Origin: Aeromicrobium erythreum
GTDB lineage: Bacteria; Actinomycetota; Actinomycetes; Propionibacteriales; Nocardioidaceae
NCBI RefSeq assembly: GCF_001509405.1
Contig: NZ_CP011502.1
Coordinates: 1,116,001 to 1,180,000 of the forward strand
DNA length: 64,000 bases
Direction: 5' to 3'
Below the pieces are notes generated by a model. It was not told the DNA's origin. It ran no database searches and was given only the letters and a program-made list of their open reading frames with translations. Positions 24,662 through 33,653 of the stretch are shown here, piece by piece (the stretch's first letter is position 1; the number at the start of each line of letters is the position of its first letter). Both the position numbers and the translations under genes were made by a program.

Positions 24662-25409
24662 TCCGCTCGCGGCCCGGCTGGTCGCCGAGCTCGCCGTCGC
24701 GCAGCGGGGTGCCGCAGCGTCGGCAGCGGGCGTGCTCGCGCCGGTAGACCCAGCGCTCCTCGCCCTGACGGGTGCTGCCCGTGAACGTCCGCTCCACCCG
24801 CGCCTTGTTGACGTCGAGCAGGCGGTGCCCCCGCTCGACCACGCGCGCGACGTCGGGCACGTCACCGACCCGGCGCGTCGGTGCCAGCCCCGACAGGAAC
24901 AGCAGCTCGTTGACGTACTCGTTGCCCAGCCCGGCGAGGTTGCGCTGGTCGAGCAGCGCCACGAAGATCGGCCGGTCCGGGTCCGACTCGACCCGACGCG
25001 TCGCCTCCGCGAGGTCCCAGTCGGGGCCGAGGAGATCGGGCCCCAGGTAGGCCAGCGCGTCGTCGTCGTTCTCGCGCTTGAGGATCTCGAGCAGGCCCAG
25101 CTGGAAGCCGATCGCCTGGTGCTGCTCGGTCTCGAGCACGATGCGCGCCGTGTGCGCCGGACGACGCCACCGGCTGCCCCGGCGCAGCACGTGCCACGCA
25201 CCCTCCATCTTCAGGTGCGAGTGGATCGACGCGTCACCGACGCGGATCAGCAGGTGCTTGCCGCGGCTCAGCACCTCATCGACCGTGCGGCCGGACAGGT
25301 CGAGCGTCGCCCACTGCGGCACCCGCACGTCCGAGCGCACCAGCTCCCGGCCCTCCAGCACCTCGCGCAGGTGGTGCGCCGTCCGCCAGACGGTGTCACC
25401 TTCGGGCAT
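24630..25409 (-). CDS. nei2: Fpg/Nei-family DNA glycosylase (Nei2-like)
   Basis: A 259-residue bifunctional glycosylase/AP lyase that removes oxidised pyrimidines from DNA. The N-terminal MPEGDT presents the catalytic Pro2 and Glu3 after Met removal; GKHLLIRVGDASIHSHLKMEG carries the conserved Lys and the helix-two-turn-helix follows (LAGLGNEYVNELLFL). The C-terminal zinc finger CRRCG...CPHC is intact. MPEGDT, not MPELPE, marks the Nei rather than Fpg branch. It lies 65 bp downstream of the helicase gene on the same strand; lhr and nei are adjacent in mycobacteria as well. Confidence 0.9.
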   Translation of the reverse strand: MPEGDTVWRTAHHLREVLEGRELVRSDVRVPQWATLDLSGRTVDEVLSRGKHLLIRVGDASIHSHLKMEGAWHVLRRGSRWRRPAHTARIVLETEQHQAIGFQLGLLEILKRENDDDALAYLGPDLLGPDWDLAEATRRVESDPDRPIFVALLDQRNLAGLGNEYVNELLFLSGLAPTRRVGDVPDVARVVERGHRLLDVNKARVERTFTGSTRQGEERWVYRREHARCRRCGTPLRDGELGDQPGRERITFWCPHCQT

Positions 25410-25474
25410 CGGCGACCTCCTGGCGTGGGGCGGGGTGGGTGGTGCGGGGTGTCACGCCTCGCCCGGTATCTCCC

Positions 25475-28400
25475 TCAGGCATGGCTGGGCCGTCCGGAGG
25501 AGGCGGGGCGGCGGGCGGTGTCGCTGCCGCGGCGCAGGTCGAGCCGCAGACCCTTCGGGTGCCGGTCGAACCCTGCCGCGAGCAGCGCCTCGCCGGTGGG
25601 CGTGGTCCCGGCCGGGCGGCCGTTGACCGACTCGACCGTGAGCCGGGGGATGCGACCCGACCGACCGAGGCCCGCGACGGCCTGCGCGGCGCGGGTGAGG
25701 ACGTCGACGTCGTCGGTGAACGCCAGGCACGAGCGGCCGCCGCGCTCGAGGTAGAGCACCGCGCGACCGTCGTGCACGGCCACCAGCGCACCCGCCTTGC
25801 GCGCCGGGCGGTGCTTCAGGTCGTCGGCCGCGTCGACGACGGCAGGCCAGGGGAGCGCGGCCCCGAACGGCTGGGCGGGGTCGGTGGCGGCGAGCACGAC
25901 CGCGTCGACGTCGGCCGGCTCGTCGTCGGGGCGCTCGAACGAGCGCATGCGGTCGACCGTCGCCGACGACGCGAACTGGGCCGCTCCCAGGGAGTCGACG
26001 TAGTACCCGCGCAGCACCGAGCCGTTCTGCTCCAGCTCGCGCAGCACGCGGTAGGCGCCGGCGAACCCGCCGGGCGTCTGCTCGGCCACCACCGCACCGC
26101 GGGTGACCACGCCGTGCCGCGCGACGAGCGCCTCGGTGCGCGCCACCTGCAGCGCGGCCTGCTCGGCGGGGTCGTCGCCGGGACGCTCCACCGCGAACCA
26201 CCGCCCCGACGCGACCGGTGGGCCGAGGCGCGCGGCCCGGGGTGAGGCCGCCATGCCGCGACGGGCGTGCAGCCGCGCTCGGGGCGTGGAGCCGCCGCGT
26301 GAGCGGTGGGCACCGCGGCCGCCCAGCCGGGCGCGGACGGGGGCGTAGGAGTCGCCGGCCACCCGACCCGACCAGACGAGCTGCCACAGCGCCTCCACGA
26401 CCGCGTCGTCGGAGACCGGCTTGCCGTCGTCGGTGGCCAGACCCTGGGTGAGCTGGCGGAAGAGGTACGCGCCACCGTCCTCGAGCAGCGACAGCAGGCG
26501 CAGGCCCAGCTCGTCCGGCTCGACCGGGTCGCGCCGGGCGGGCAGCACGAGGTCGGCCGGGTGCAGCTGCACCCAGCCGTCGCTACCGGCGAGCGTGCCC
26601 GCCCCGGTCCACACCACCTCGCCCGCGCCGAGCAGCTCGTCGAGCTGGGCCGGGCTGTAGTCGCGGACCCTCGACGGCAGCACGAGCGACTCCCAGGCCG
26701 ACGCAGGAAGCGGCACGCCGGCGAGCTGGTCGACCACGGCGAGCACGCCGTCGAGACCGCGCAGCGACCCGCCGACCTCCTGCCAGGAGGGCAGGAAACG
26801 GGCGAAGGTGCGTGGCTCGACGGGCTCGATCTGCTGTCGTGCGGCCGCGAGGGAGCGGCTGCGCAGCCGGCGCAGCACGTCGGTGTCGACGTGCTCGGTG
26901 CCCACGGCACCCGGCCGGAACTCGCCCTCGACGAGCCGGTCGTCGCGGGTGAGTCGACGCAGCACGTCGAGCACCACGGCGCGGCCGAGACCGAACCGGG
27001 CCGCCGCCTCGTCGGCCGTGAACGGGCCGTGGGTGCGGGCGTAGCGCGAGAGGAGGTCGCCCAGGGGATCGGCCACCGGCTGCAGGAGGGCGTCCGGGAT
27101 GCCGAGCGGCACCACGACCCCGAGCGCGTCGCGCAGCCGGCCCGCGTCCTCGACGACCACCCAGCGCGGCTCGCCGGCCACCGGAAGCTCCACGACGCGA
27201 CGGGCGTCCTGCAGCTCCTTGAGGGCCGGCACGGCGTCGTCGACGAGGCGGGCGTCGACCTCGTCGGTGGTGAGCGGACCCAGCAGTCGCAGCAGGTCGG
27301 CGGCGCCCTCGACGCCGCGCAGACGACGGTCCTCGGCGAGTCGTTGCAGCTCGGCCTCGGTGCGCTCCAGCACCTCCGGGTCGAGCAGCTCGCGCAGCTC
27401 GGCGCGGCCCAGCAGCTCCGAGAGCAGCGTCGGGTCGAGGGAGAGCGCGGCCGCACGGCGCTCGGCGAGCGGCGTGTCGCCCTCGTAGAGGAAGGTGGCC
27501 ACGTAGCCGAACAGCAGCGTGCGGGCGAACGGCGAAGCCGTCGACGTCTCGACCTCGACGATGCGCACGTCCTGCTGCGCCACCCGCTCGGCGAGCGTGG
27601 TGAGAGCGGGGAGGTCGTACACGTCCTGCAGGCACTCGCGCGCCGTCTCGAGCAGGATCGGGAAGTCGGCGTGCTCGCGCGCGACGTCGAGCAGCTGGGC
27701 CGCGCGCTGACGCTGCTGCCACAGCGGGGCCCGGGCGCCGGGGTTGCGGCGGGGGAGCAGCAGGGCGCGCGCCGCGCACTCGCGGAAGCGCGAGGCGAAG
27801 AGCGCAGAGCCGCCGACCTCGGCCGTGACGACGCGCTCGAGGTCGTCGACGTCGAGCGTGAACAGGTCGGCACCCGGCACGCCGGCGGCCTCCGGATCGG
27901 GGTCGTCGGCGGCCCAGGGCGACGAGGTGTCGGGGATGCGCGCGACGATGCCGTCGTCGGTGGCCACGACGGAGCCGTCGACGCCGTACCGCTCGAGCAC
28001 GCGCGCCGCGACGACCAGCGCCCACGGCGCGTGCACGCGACGGCCGTAGGGGGAGTGCAGCACGACCCGCCAGTCGCCGAGCTCGTCGTGGAAGCGCTCG
28101 ACGACCAGCGTGCGGTCGGTCGGCAACGTGCTCATGGCCTCGCGCTGCTCGTCGAGGAAGGCCATGAGGTTGAACCGGGCCCGCTCGTCGAGGTGCTCGG
28201 GGGCGTGGCCCTCGGTGACCCGACGCAGGAACGCGCCGATCGCCTCGCCCAGCTCGGCCGGGCGGCCTGCGGCGTCGCCCCGCCAGAACGGCAGCCGCGC
28301 GGGCTCGCCGAACGCCGGGGTCACGACGACGCGGTCGTGGGTGATCTCCTGGATGCGCCAGCTGGTGGCGCCGAGCGCGAACACGTCGCCGACGCGGGAC

Positions 28401-30226
28401 TCGTAGACCATCTCCTCGTCGAGCTCGCCGACCCGCTTGGACGGTCCCTCGTCGACGCCGTCGGCCAGCACCACGGCGAACAGGCCGCGGTCGGGGATGG
28501 TGCCACCGCTCGTGACAGCCAGCCGCTGCGCGCCCGGCCGACCCACGATGGTGCCGGCGTCGCGGTCCCAGACGAGCCGGGGTCGCAGCTCGGCGAACCG
28601 GTCCGACGGGTACCGCCCGGCCAGGAGGTCGAGCGTGGCCTCGTAGGCCGAGCGGGGGAGGGCGGCGAACGGTGCGGACCGGCGGACGACGTCGAACCAC
28701 GCCTCGACCTCGACCGGCTCGAGGGCGCAGGCGGCGACGGTCTGCTGGGCCAGGACGTCGAGCGGGTTCGCGGGCACCGCGAGCCGCTCGATCGCGCCGG
28801 CGCGCATCCGTTCGGCCGTGACCGCCGCGCCCACGAGGTCGTGGCGGGTGGTCGGGTACACGAGACCGCGCGAGACCTCGCCGACCTGGTGGCCGGCGCG
28901 ACCGACCCGCTGCAGCCCGCTCGCGACCGACGGGGGCGTCGACATCTGCACCACGAGGTCGACGGCGCCCATGTCGATGCCGAGCTCGAGGCTCGAGGTG
29001 GCGACGACGCAGCGCAGCCGGCCCGACTTGAGGTCGTCCTCGATGAGCGCGCGCTGCTCCTTGCTGACCGACCCGTGGTGGGCGCGGGCGAGGGCACCGA
29101 CCTCCTGCGCGTCGCCGCGTCCCGACGCCGTGCCGCTCACGCCGGACACCCGGCTCGGCGGCAGCGTGCTCGTCGTCTCGGGCTCGGCGCGGGCCTCGCG
29201 GTCGGCCCACTGCTCGTTCAGGTGCGCGGTGAGCCGCTCCGCCTGGCCGCGGGAGTTGCAGAAGACGATCGTGGAGCGCACCTGGAGGATCCGCTCGACG
29301 ACGTCGTGCTCGATGAAGGGCCAGATGCTGCCGCCGTTGTCGTCGGCGAGCGGGTCGCTGATGGACCGCGCGGCCGACCCCTCGTCGCGCACGACCTCGG
29401 CCTCCTGCGCACCGCGCGCCGACGGCGGCCGGGACAGCTCGGTCATGTCGTCCAGGGGGACCACGACGTCGAGCTCGAGGCGCGACGGCGACGGGGGAGC
29501 CACGACGTGGACGGGGGCGCGCCCGCCCAGGAAGCGGGCCACCTCGTCGTGCGGGCTGACCGTGGCGCTCAGCCCCACGCGTCGCGCCGGCTCGTCGAGC
29601 AGGTCGTCGAGACGCTCCATCGACAGCGCCAGGTGCGCACCGCGCTTGGTGCCCGCGACCGCGTGGATCTCGTCGACGATGACGGTGTCGACGCCGCGCA
29701 GCGTGTCGCGGGCCGCCGAGGTGAGCATGAGGAACAGCGACTCGGGGGTGGTGATGAGGATGTCGGGCGGGCTGGTGACGAGCGCCCGCCGGTCGCGTGC
29801 CGACGTGTCGCCCGAGCGGACGCCGACCCGCACGTCGGAGAACGTGTCGCCGCGGCGCGCCGCCACCTGCGTGATGCCGACCAGCGGCGACCGCAGGTTG
29901 CGCTCGACGTCGACCGCGAGCGCCTTGAGCGGGGAGATGTAGAGGACCCGGGTGCGCCGTTCCTTCTCGGGCGTCGGCTCGTGCAGCAGCCGGTCGATCG
30001 CGGACAGGAAGGCCGCGAGGGTCTTGCCCGAGCCGGTGGGCGCCACCACGAGCACGTGGCGGCGCTCCGCGATCGCGGCCCAGGCCTCGGCCTGCGCGGG
30101 GGTGGGTGCGCTGAACGCGCCCTCGAACCACTCCCGCGTGGCCGGTGCGACCGTGCTCAGCGGGTCGTCGACCAGCCGGCTCGACGGCGCGTCGGCGCGG
30201 TCGTCGGGGGGCGTGGGTTCGGGCAC
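25475..30226 (-). CDS. lhr: Lhr family ATP-dependent DNA helicase
   Basis: A 1,583-residue superfamily 2 helicase that translocates 3' to 5' on single-stranded DNA and is linked to DNA damage repair. Walker A APTGSGKTLAAF is near residues 62-73, motif II DEIHAVAG near 190, motif III SATVSPHDE, and motif VI QRVGRAGHQVG. The Lhr core winged-helix part (PFWRGDAAGRPAELGEAIG) follows, then the long C-terminal extension of Lhr proteins. Length is close to the mycobacterial protein. Start ATG 30226 (MPEPTPPDD). It forms a probable operon with nei2 just downstream, coupling unwinding to oxidised-base removal. Confidence 0.95.
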   Translation of the reverse strand: MPEPTPPDDRADAPSSRLVDDPLSTVAPATREWFEGAFSAPTPAQAEAWAAIAERRHVLVVAPTGSGKTLAAFLSAIDRLLHEPTPEKERRTRVLYISPLKALAVDVERNLRSPLVGITQVAARRGDTFSDVRVGVRSGDTSARDRRALVTSPPDILITTPESLFLMLTSAARDTLRGVDTVIVDEIHAVAGTKRGAHLALSMERLDDLLDEPARRVGLSATVSPHDEVARFLGGRAPVHVVAPPSPSRLELDVVVPLDDMTELSRPPSARGAQEAEVVRDEGSAARSISDPLADDNGGSIWPFIEHDVVERILQVRSTIVFCNSRGQAERLTAHLNEQWADREARAEPETTSTLPPSRVSGVSGTASGRGDAQEVGALARAHHGSVSKEQRALIEDDLKSGRLRCVVATSSLELGIDMGAVDLVVQMSTPPSVASGLQRVGRAGHQVGEVSRGLVYPTTRHDLVGAAVTAERMRAGAIERLAVPANPLDVLAQQTVAACALEPVEVEAWFDVVRRSAPFAALPRSAYEATLDLLAGRYPSDRFAELRPRLVWDRDAGTIVGRPGAQRLAVTSGGTIPDRGLFAVVLADGVDEGPSKRVGELDEEMVYESRVGDVFALGATSWRIQEITHDRVVVTPAFGEPARLPFWRGDAAGRPAELGEAIGAFLRRVTEGHAPEHLDERARFNLMAFLDEQREAMSTLPTDRTLVVERFHDELGDWRVVLHSPYGRRVHAPWALVVAARVLERYGVDGSVVATDDGIVARIPDTSSPWAADDPDPEAAGVPGADLFTLDVDDLERVVTAEVGGSALFASRFRECAARALLLPRRNPGARAPLWQQRQRAAQLLDVAREHADFPILLETARECLQDVYDLPALTTLAERVAQQDVRIVEVETSTASPFARTLLFGYVATFLYEGDTPLAERRAAALSLDPTLLSELLGRAELRELLDPEVLERTEAELQRLAEDRRLRGVEGAADLLRLLGPLTTDEVDARLVDDAVPALKELQDARRVVELPVAGEPRWVVVEDAGRLRDALGVVVPLGIPDALLQPVADPLGDLLSRYARTHGPFTADEAAARFGLGRAVVLDVLRRLTRDDRLVEGEFRPGAVGTEHVDTDVLRRLRSRSLAAARQQIEPVEPRTFARFLPSWQEVGGSLRGLDGVLAVVDQLAGVPLPASAWESLVLPSRVRDYSPAQLDELLGAGEVVWTGAGTLAGSDGWVQLHPADLVLPARRDPVEPDELGLRLLSLLEDGGAYLFRQLTQGLATDDGKPVSDDAVVEALWQLVWSGRVAGDSYAPVRARLGGRGAHRSRGGSTPRARLHARRGMAASPRAARLGPPVASGRWFAVERPGDDPAEQAALQVARTEALVARHGVVTRGAVVAEQTPGGFAGAYRVLRELEQNGSVLRGYYVDSLGAAQFASSATVDRMRSFERPDDEPADVDAVVLAATDPAQPFGAALPWPAVVDAADDLKHRPARKAGALVAVHDGRAVLYLERGGRSCLAFTDDVDVLTRAAQAVAGLGRSGRIPRLTVESVNGRPAGTTPTGEALLAAGFDRHPKGLRLDLRRGSDTARRPASSGRPSHA

Positions 30227-30316
30227 GGCCCCATCGTGTCAGCCGGTGCCGACACCTGCGCGTCGTCCGGCGCAGGGTCCGACGTCGGGCGCCGCGCGTC
30301 AGGCAAGGTGGACGTC

Positions 30317-31363
30317 ATGACGAAGCACCGCCTCGCCGTCCTGGCCCCCGTCGTCGCCCCCGCCCTGGCCCTCGGGCTCGTGCTCTCCGGGTGCTCCTCG
30401 GGCCAGGGCACGAAGGCCACGCCCGAGCCGTCGAAGGGTGCCGGCGGCACCATCGTCGAGACGTCACCGCTCACCGGCGAGGTCCTGCGCGACGGACGGC
30501 CGGAGAACCCGGTGTTCCTCGTCAAGATCGAGAACACCGACGCGGGCGCGCCGCAGGTCGGGCTCGACCAGGCCGACCTCGTCGTCGAGGAGCTCGTCGA
30601 GGGCGGCCTGACCCGGCTCGCGGCGCTGTACTACTCGACGCTGCCGCGCAAGGTCGGCCACGTGCGGTCCATGCGCGCGACCGACATCGGCATCGCCTCG
30701 CCGGTCGGCGGGCAGATCGTCGCCTCGGGCGGCGCGTCCGGCACGTACGGCCTGGTCAAGAAGGCTGGTCTCAAGGTGTTCTCCGAGGACGAGGGCGCAC
30801 CGGGGTTCAGCAGCGACCCCGCCAAGGTGCGCCCCTACAACCGGCTCGTGGACCTGCAGCGGCTCAAGCGGGCCAAGGCCAGCGACATCCCGGGCCCCTA
30901 CCTCGACTGGACGCCCGCCAGTGGTACCGAGGCGTCGCCGTCGGCCTCTTCCTCGGCCTCGTCGTCGGCCGGGACGAAGCCGCGTCGGGTCACCCGGGCG
31001 TCCGTGCGCTTCTCGGGCTCCTCCACGACGCAGTGGAAGCTCTCGAGGGGCCACTGGGTGCGCACGAACGGCCACGCGTCCCGCGAGTTCCGCGCCGACA
31101 CCCTCGTCGTGATGTTCGCCAAGGTCGGCGACGCCGGCTACACCGACCCGGCGGGCAACCCCGTGCCCGAGACGCGGATGAAGGGCTCCGGTCGTGCCGT
31201 GGTCCTGACCGCCGACGGGGCGGTCGAGACCACGTGGCGCAAGAAGGTGAACCGCTCGACCCTCTCGTTCACGACGAAGGACGGCAAGCCGCTCACCATC
31301 GACCCCGGCAAGACGTGGATCGAGCTCGTCCCGCAGGGCGCGGGCGCGCTCTCCCTGCGGTGA
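30317..31363 (+). CDS. DUF3048 domain lipoprotein (YerB-like)
   Basis: A 348-residue lipoprotein with lipobox LVLSGC (Cys22). The DUF3048 domain begins near residue 47 (SPLTGEVL, RPVFLVKIEN-like segment, GLDQADLVVEELVEGGLTRLAALY) and includes VGHVRSMRATDI. A low-complexity insert of about 25 residues (SPSASSSASSSAGT) splits it from the C-terminal domain (RVTRASVRFSGSSTTQWKLS, then GAGALSLR). Family members occur on the surface of Gram-positive bacteria; biochemical function is not established. ATG 30317 is 91 bp from the divergent lhr start. Low-complexity length may vary among strains. Confidence 0.88.
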   Translation: MTKHRLAVLAPVVAPALALGLVLSGCSSGQGTKATPEPSKGAGGTIVETSPLTGEVLRDGRPENPVFLVKIENTDAGAPQVGLDQADLVVEELVEGGLTRLAALYYSTLPRKVGHVRSMRATDIGIASPVGGQIVASGGASGTYGLVKKAGLKVFSEDEGAPGFSSDPAKVRPYNRLVDLQRLKRAKASDIPGPYLDWTPASGTEASPSASSSASSSAGTKPRRVTRASVRFSGSSTTQWKLSRGHWVRTNGHASREFRADTLVVMFAKVGDAGYTDPAGNPVPETRMKGSGRAVVLTADGAVETTWRKKVNRSTLSFTTKDGKPLTIDPGKTWIELVPQGAGALSLR

Positions 31364-31399
31364 CCGGGAGGGGCTGATCGAGAGGCCGACCGGGAGGAG

Positions 31400-32068
31400 T
31401 CAGGCCTCGGCGTGCGGGTCGGTGAGCGACGGCAGCAGTCGCATGCCCGCGAGGATGCCGCTGATCGAGGCGAGCACCTCGGCCGAGGCCTGCTCCGCGT
31501 CGTCGGCGTCGGCGACGTACTCCGAGCTCGAGCGGATGGCGCCGAAGAAGATGGCGGCGTAGGCCTCGCTCAGCTCGTTCGCCCCGCCGAGGTCGTCGAG
31601 CAGTGCGTCGACCGTGCGCTTGACGATGCCGTAGGAGGCGGCCCGCTCGGCGACGGCCCAGCGCTCGTGCCCGAGCGCGACCGGCCCCTCCTGCAGGCAG
31701 ATGCGGCGGAACTGCGGCTCCCGGCACACCTCGAGGAAGCCCTCGAGGCCGATCTGGGCGCGCTCCCACGGGTCGTCGGCGGCGTCGATGCGCTTCTCGA
31801 TCTCGCGGGTGGCCTTCTCCTGCAGCCGGTCGAAGACGCTCTCGAACAGCGCGAGCTTGCTCGGGAAGTGGTGGTAGAGCGCACCCTTCGTGACGCGGGC
31901 GGCCGCGACGACCTCGTCGAGCGACGTGCCCGCGTAGCCGTGCGCGGCGAACAGCTGCGTCGCGTTGTCCAGGAGCGCGCGCTTGGTGCTCGAGGAGTAG
32001 CCCGTCCGGCGGGTCGTGCTGCGGGCGGCGCGGAGCACCTTCTTCTGCACCTTCGCGGGACTGGTCAT
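31400..32068 (-). CDS. TetR-family transcriptional regulator
   Basis: A 222-residue regulator from ATG 32068 (MTSPAKVQKK); a GTG 18 bases upstream is possible. The DNA-binding helix-turn-helix is at residues 28-75 (ALLDNATQLFAAHGYAGTSLDEVVAAARVTKGALYHHFPSKLALFESVF). The C-terminal ligand region is helical (FRRICLQEGPVALGHERW), similar to many actinobacterial TetR proteins of unknown ligand. A 32-base imperfect palindrome in the space to the divergent 174-residue gene (32138-32169) is its likely operator, implying self-control and control of that gene. Confidence 0.88.
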   Translation of the reverse strand: MTSPAKVQKKVLRAARSTTRRTGYSSSTKRALLDNATQLFAAHGYAGTSLDEVVAAARVTKGALYHHFPSKLALFESVFDRLQEKATREIEKRIDAADDPWERAQIGLEGFLEVCREPQFRRICLQEGPVALGHERWAVAERAASYGIVKRTVDALLDDLGGANELSEAYAAIFFGAIRSSSEYVADADDAEQASAEVLASISGILAGMRLLPSLTDPHAEA

Positions 32069-32137
32069 GGCGCCCATCCTACGCACGCGTGGTGGTGAGC
32101 CTCACAGCACGCCAAGTTGCCTGACCTGCGCAGACGC

Positions 32138-32169
32138 AACATACTCGAAGTACGTACCGAGGGTATGTT
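32138..32169. promoter_or_regulatory. 32-base palindromic operator between TetR and divergent gene
   Basis: AACATAC at 32138-32144 and GTATGTT at 32163-32169 are perfect arms, and GTACGTAC (32150-32157) is a perfect core. All three share the same centre of symmetry, giving 12 of 16 matched pairs. Long operators of this kind are bound by pairs of TetR dimers. It lies 36 bases before the ATG at 32205. Confidence 0.65.
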
Positions 32170-32204
32170 CCCTCGAACGACGGTCCCCCGAAAGGAGCAC
32201 CTCC

Positions 32205-32729
32205 ATGACCTGGGATGCCTACAACCGTCGCAAGTCCGCCCTCCGCGAGGTCCTGCAGCTGGCCGACCGCCGCCGCGAGGACACCGCCGACCAGCTGCTC
32301 GATGCCACCCCCGGCGCCCGCGAGGCGTTCGGCGACGAGCTCTCCCTCCTCTTCGACGTCCAGATGGCCTGGTACCAGCGGCTCAGCGGCCAGCTCGACC
32401 GCACCGTGCTCGAGGGCGACGCCCCGGCGACGGTGGCCGTCGAGGCCTGGGTCGCCGCCGCTGCCGCCATGCCTGGGGCCCGGGCCCTGCTCGACGCCCA
32501 CCGCGACCGCCCTGAGCTCGCGAAGGCCTTCGCCAAGGAGCAGGCCCTGCTGGCCGTCTCCGCCGGGGTCTCCAGCTGGCACCCCGACCTCCTCGGCCAG
32601 GGCGAGCGGATCGTGGCCGAGGCCCGCGACCGCGCCGTCCACGCACCGGTCGACACGCTGCCGTCGCGCGACGGCGAGGGTCGGGCGAGTGCCTTCATCG
32701 CCCGGCTGCGCAACGCGCTCGCCGCCTGA
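32205..32729 (+). CDS. Hypothetical helical protein, TetR-divergent
   Basis: A 174-residue, largely alpha-helical soluble protein (MTWDAYNRRKSALREVLQLADRRRE, then LAKAFAKEQALLAVSAGVSSW). No signal, membrane helix or catalytic motif was recognised. ATG 32205 follows a strong AAAGGAG site. It is transcribed divergently from the TetR gene at 32068, with a palindromic operator between, so it is likely induced by that regulator's ligand. The length and helical nature would suit a small-molecule-binding or regulatory partner, but this is speculation; the family was not identified. Confidence 0.75.
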   Translation: MTWDAYNRRKSALREVLQLADRRREDTADQLLDATPGAREAFGDELSLLFDVQMAWYQRLSGQLDRTVLEGDAPATVAVEAWVAAAAAMPGARALLDAHRDRPELAKAFAKEQALLAVSAGVSSWHPDLLGQGERIVAEARDRAVHAPVDTLPSRDGEGRASAFIARLRNALAA

Positions 32730-32745
32730 GCGGTCCCCCTGACGT

Positions 32746-32790
32746 CACCCCGTCCGCGCCTTCTCCCTCCCTCCCGGCGCGGGCGGGGTG
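32746..32790. terminator. Bidirectional terminator hairpin
   Basis: CACCCCGTCCGCGCC (32746-32760) pairs with GGCGCGGGCGGGGTG (32776-32790) with one mismatch around a pyrimidine loop. It lies between the convergent stops at 32729 and 32826 and can serve both genes. Confidence 0.75.
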
Positions 32791-32825
32791 ATCCCCTTCC
32801 TGCGGGGCGCGCGGGTCGGCCGTCG

Positions 32826-33635
32826 TCAGCCGTCGGTGGCCGCAGGAGTGGCGCGACCGCGCAGGCCCACCTCGGCGAGCTGCTGGCCGATCTCGGCGTC
32901 GATGGCCGCGGCCAGCTCCTTGCGGAACATCGCGTACGTGACCTGGCTCGCCACGGGCAGGAGCTTCTCGACCGCCCCCAGGACCTCCGGCGCCTCCTCG
33001 GGCGGCAGTCCGCGGTTCAGGAACGGCTGGGCGATCGCCTTCACGGCGTTCTCGACGAAGGAGTCCGCGATCTCGCGCAGGTTGCGCTGCAGCAGCGGGA
33101 ACAGCTCGATGATGTCCTTCGGGGGCAGGCCGAGGGCGACGGCGGCGGCGCCGTTGCGGACGATCGCCGGCTGCACCAGCAGCACCGACTCGTGGTCGTC
33201 CTCGACCCAGGCCGCCAGCCCGAACTCGACCAGGGCCTCGATCAGGCCGTCGTCGCGGCCGACGTTCGCGAGCGCGGCCAGCGCGTCGCGGCTCATCAGC
33301 TCGGGCTCGACGTCGTTCCAGGGCTCGTCGAGCAGGTGCAGCAGGTCCAGCGCCGGGGCGGTGGCCGACGCCGGGCTCGACAGCACCGCCTTCTCGACGG
33401 CCGCCAGCGTGTACCCACGGTCGAGCAGGTCGCGCACGAGCTGCAGCCGCTGGAGGTGTCCGCGGTGGTAGTAGCCGGTGCGGCCCTCGAGACGAGGCGG
33501 CTCGATCAGTCCTCGCGCCGCGTACGCCCGCACGTTCCGGACGGTCATGTTCGCCCGCGCGGCGAGCTCGTCGACGGTGAACTCGACGTCCCCGTCGGCG
33601 TCGTCCGGCCCGGCTGGCCCCTCCGTCACTGACAT
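32826..33635 (-). CDS. MerR-family transcriptional regulator
   Basis: A 269-residue regulator. The winged helix-turn-helix of the MerR type is at residues 18-85: FTVDELAARANMTVRNVRAYAARGLIEPP, then GRTGYYHRGHLQRLQLVRDLLDRGYTLAAVEKAV. The remaining 180 residues are helical and acidic, longer than in metal sensors, and have no cysteine cluster, so a small organic ligand is more likely than a metal. The start ATG 33635 lies 18 bp from the divergent YqgE/AlgH gene, so promoters overlap. Several actinobacterial regulators of this length control lipid or stress genes; no target is evident here. Confidence 0.88.
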   Translation of the reverse strand: MSVTEGPAGPDDADGDVEFTVDELAARANMTVRNVRAYAARGLIEPPRLEGRTGYYHRGHLQRLQLVRDLLDRGYTLAAVEKAVLSSPASATAPALDLLHLLDEPWNDVEPELMSRDALAALANVGRDDGLIEALVEFGLAAWVEDDHESVLLVQPAIVRNGAAAVALGLPPKDIIELFPLLQRNLREIADSFVENAVKAIAQPFLNRGLPPEEAPEVLGAVEKLLPVASQVTYAMFRKELAAAIDAEIGQQLAEVGLRGRATPAATDG

Positions 33636-33653
33636 GCGGGCATCATAGGGGGC

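Noticed and set aside
22337..25201. Long minus-strand frame across the monooxygenase and next gene
   Set aside because: It is out of phase with Nei2, His/Arg/Gly-rich without domains, and opposite a clearly functional Baeyer-Villiger enzyme.
26306..31363. Very long plus-strand frame joined to the DUF3048 protein
   Set aside because: The first 1,300 codons lie opposite lhr and have no domain. The lipoprotein signal at 30317 marks the true start of the DUF3048 gene.
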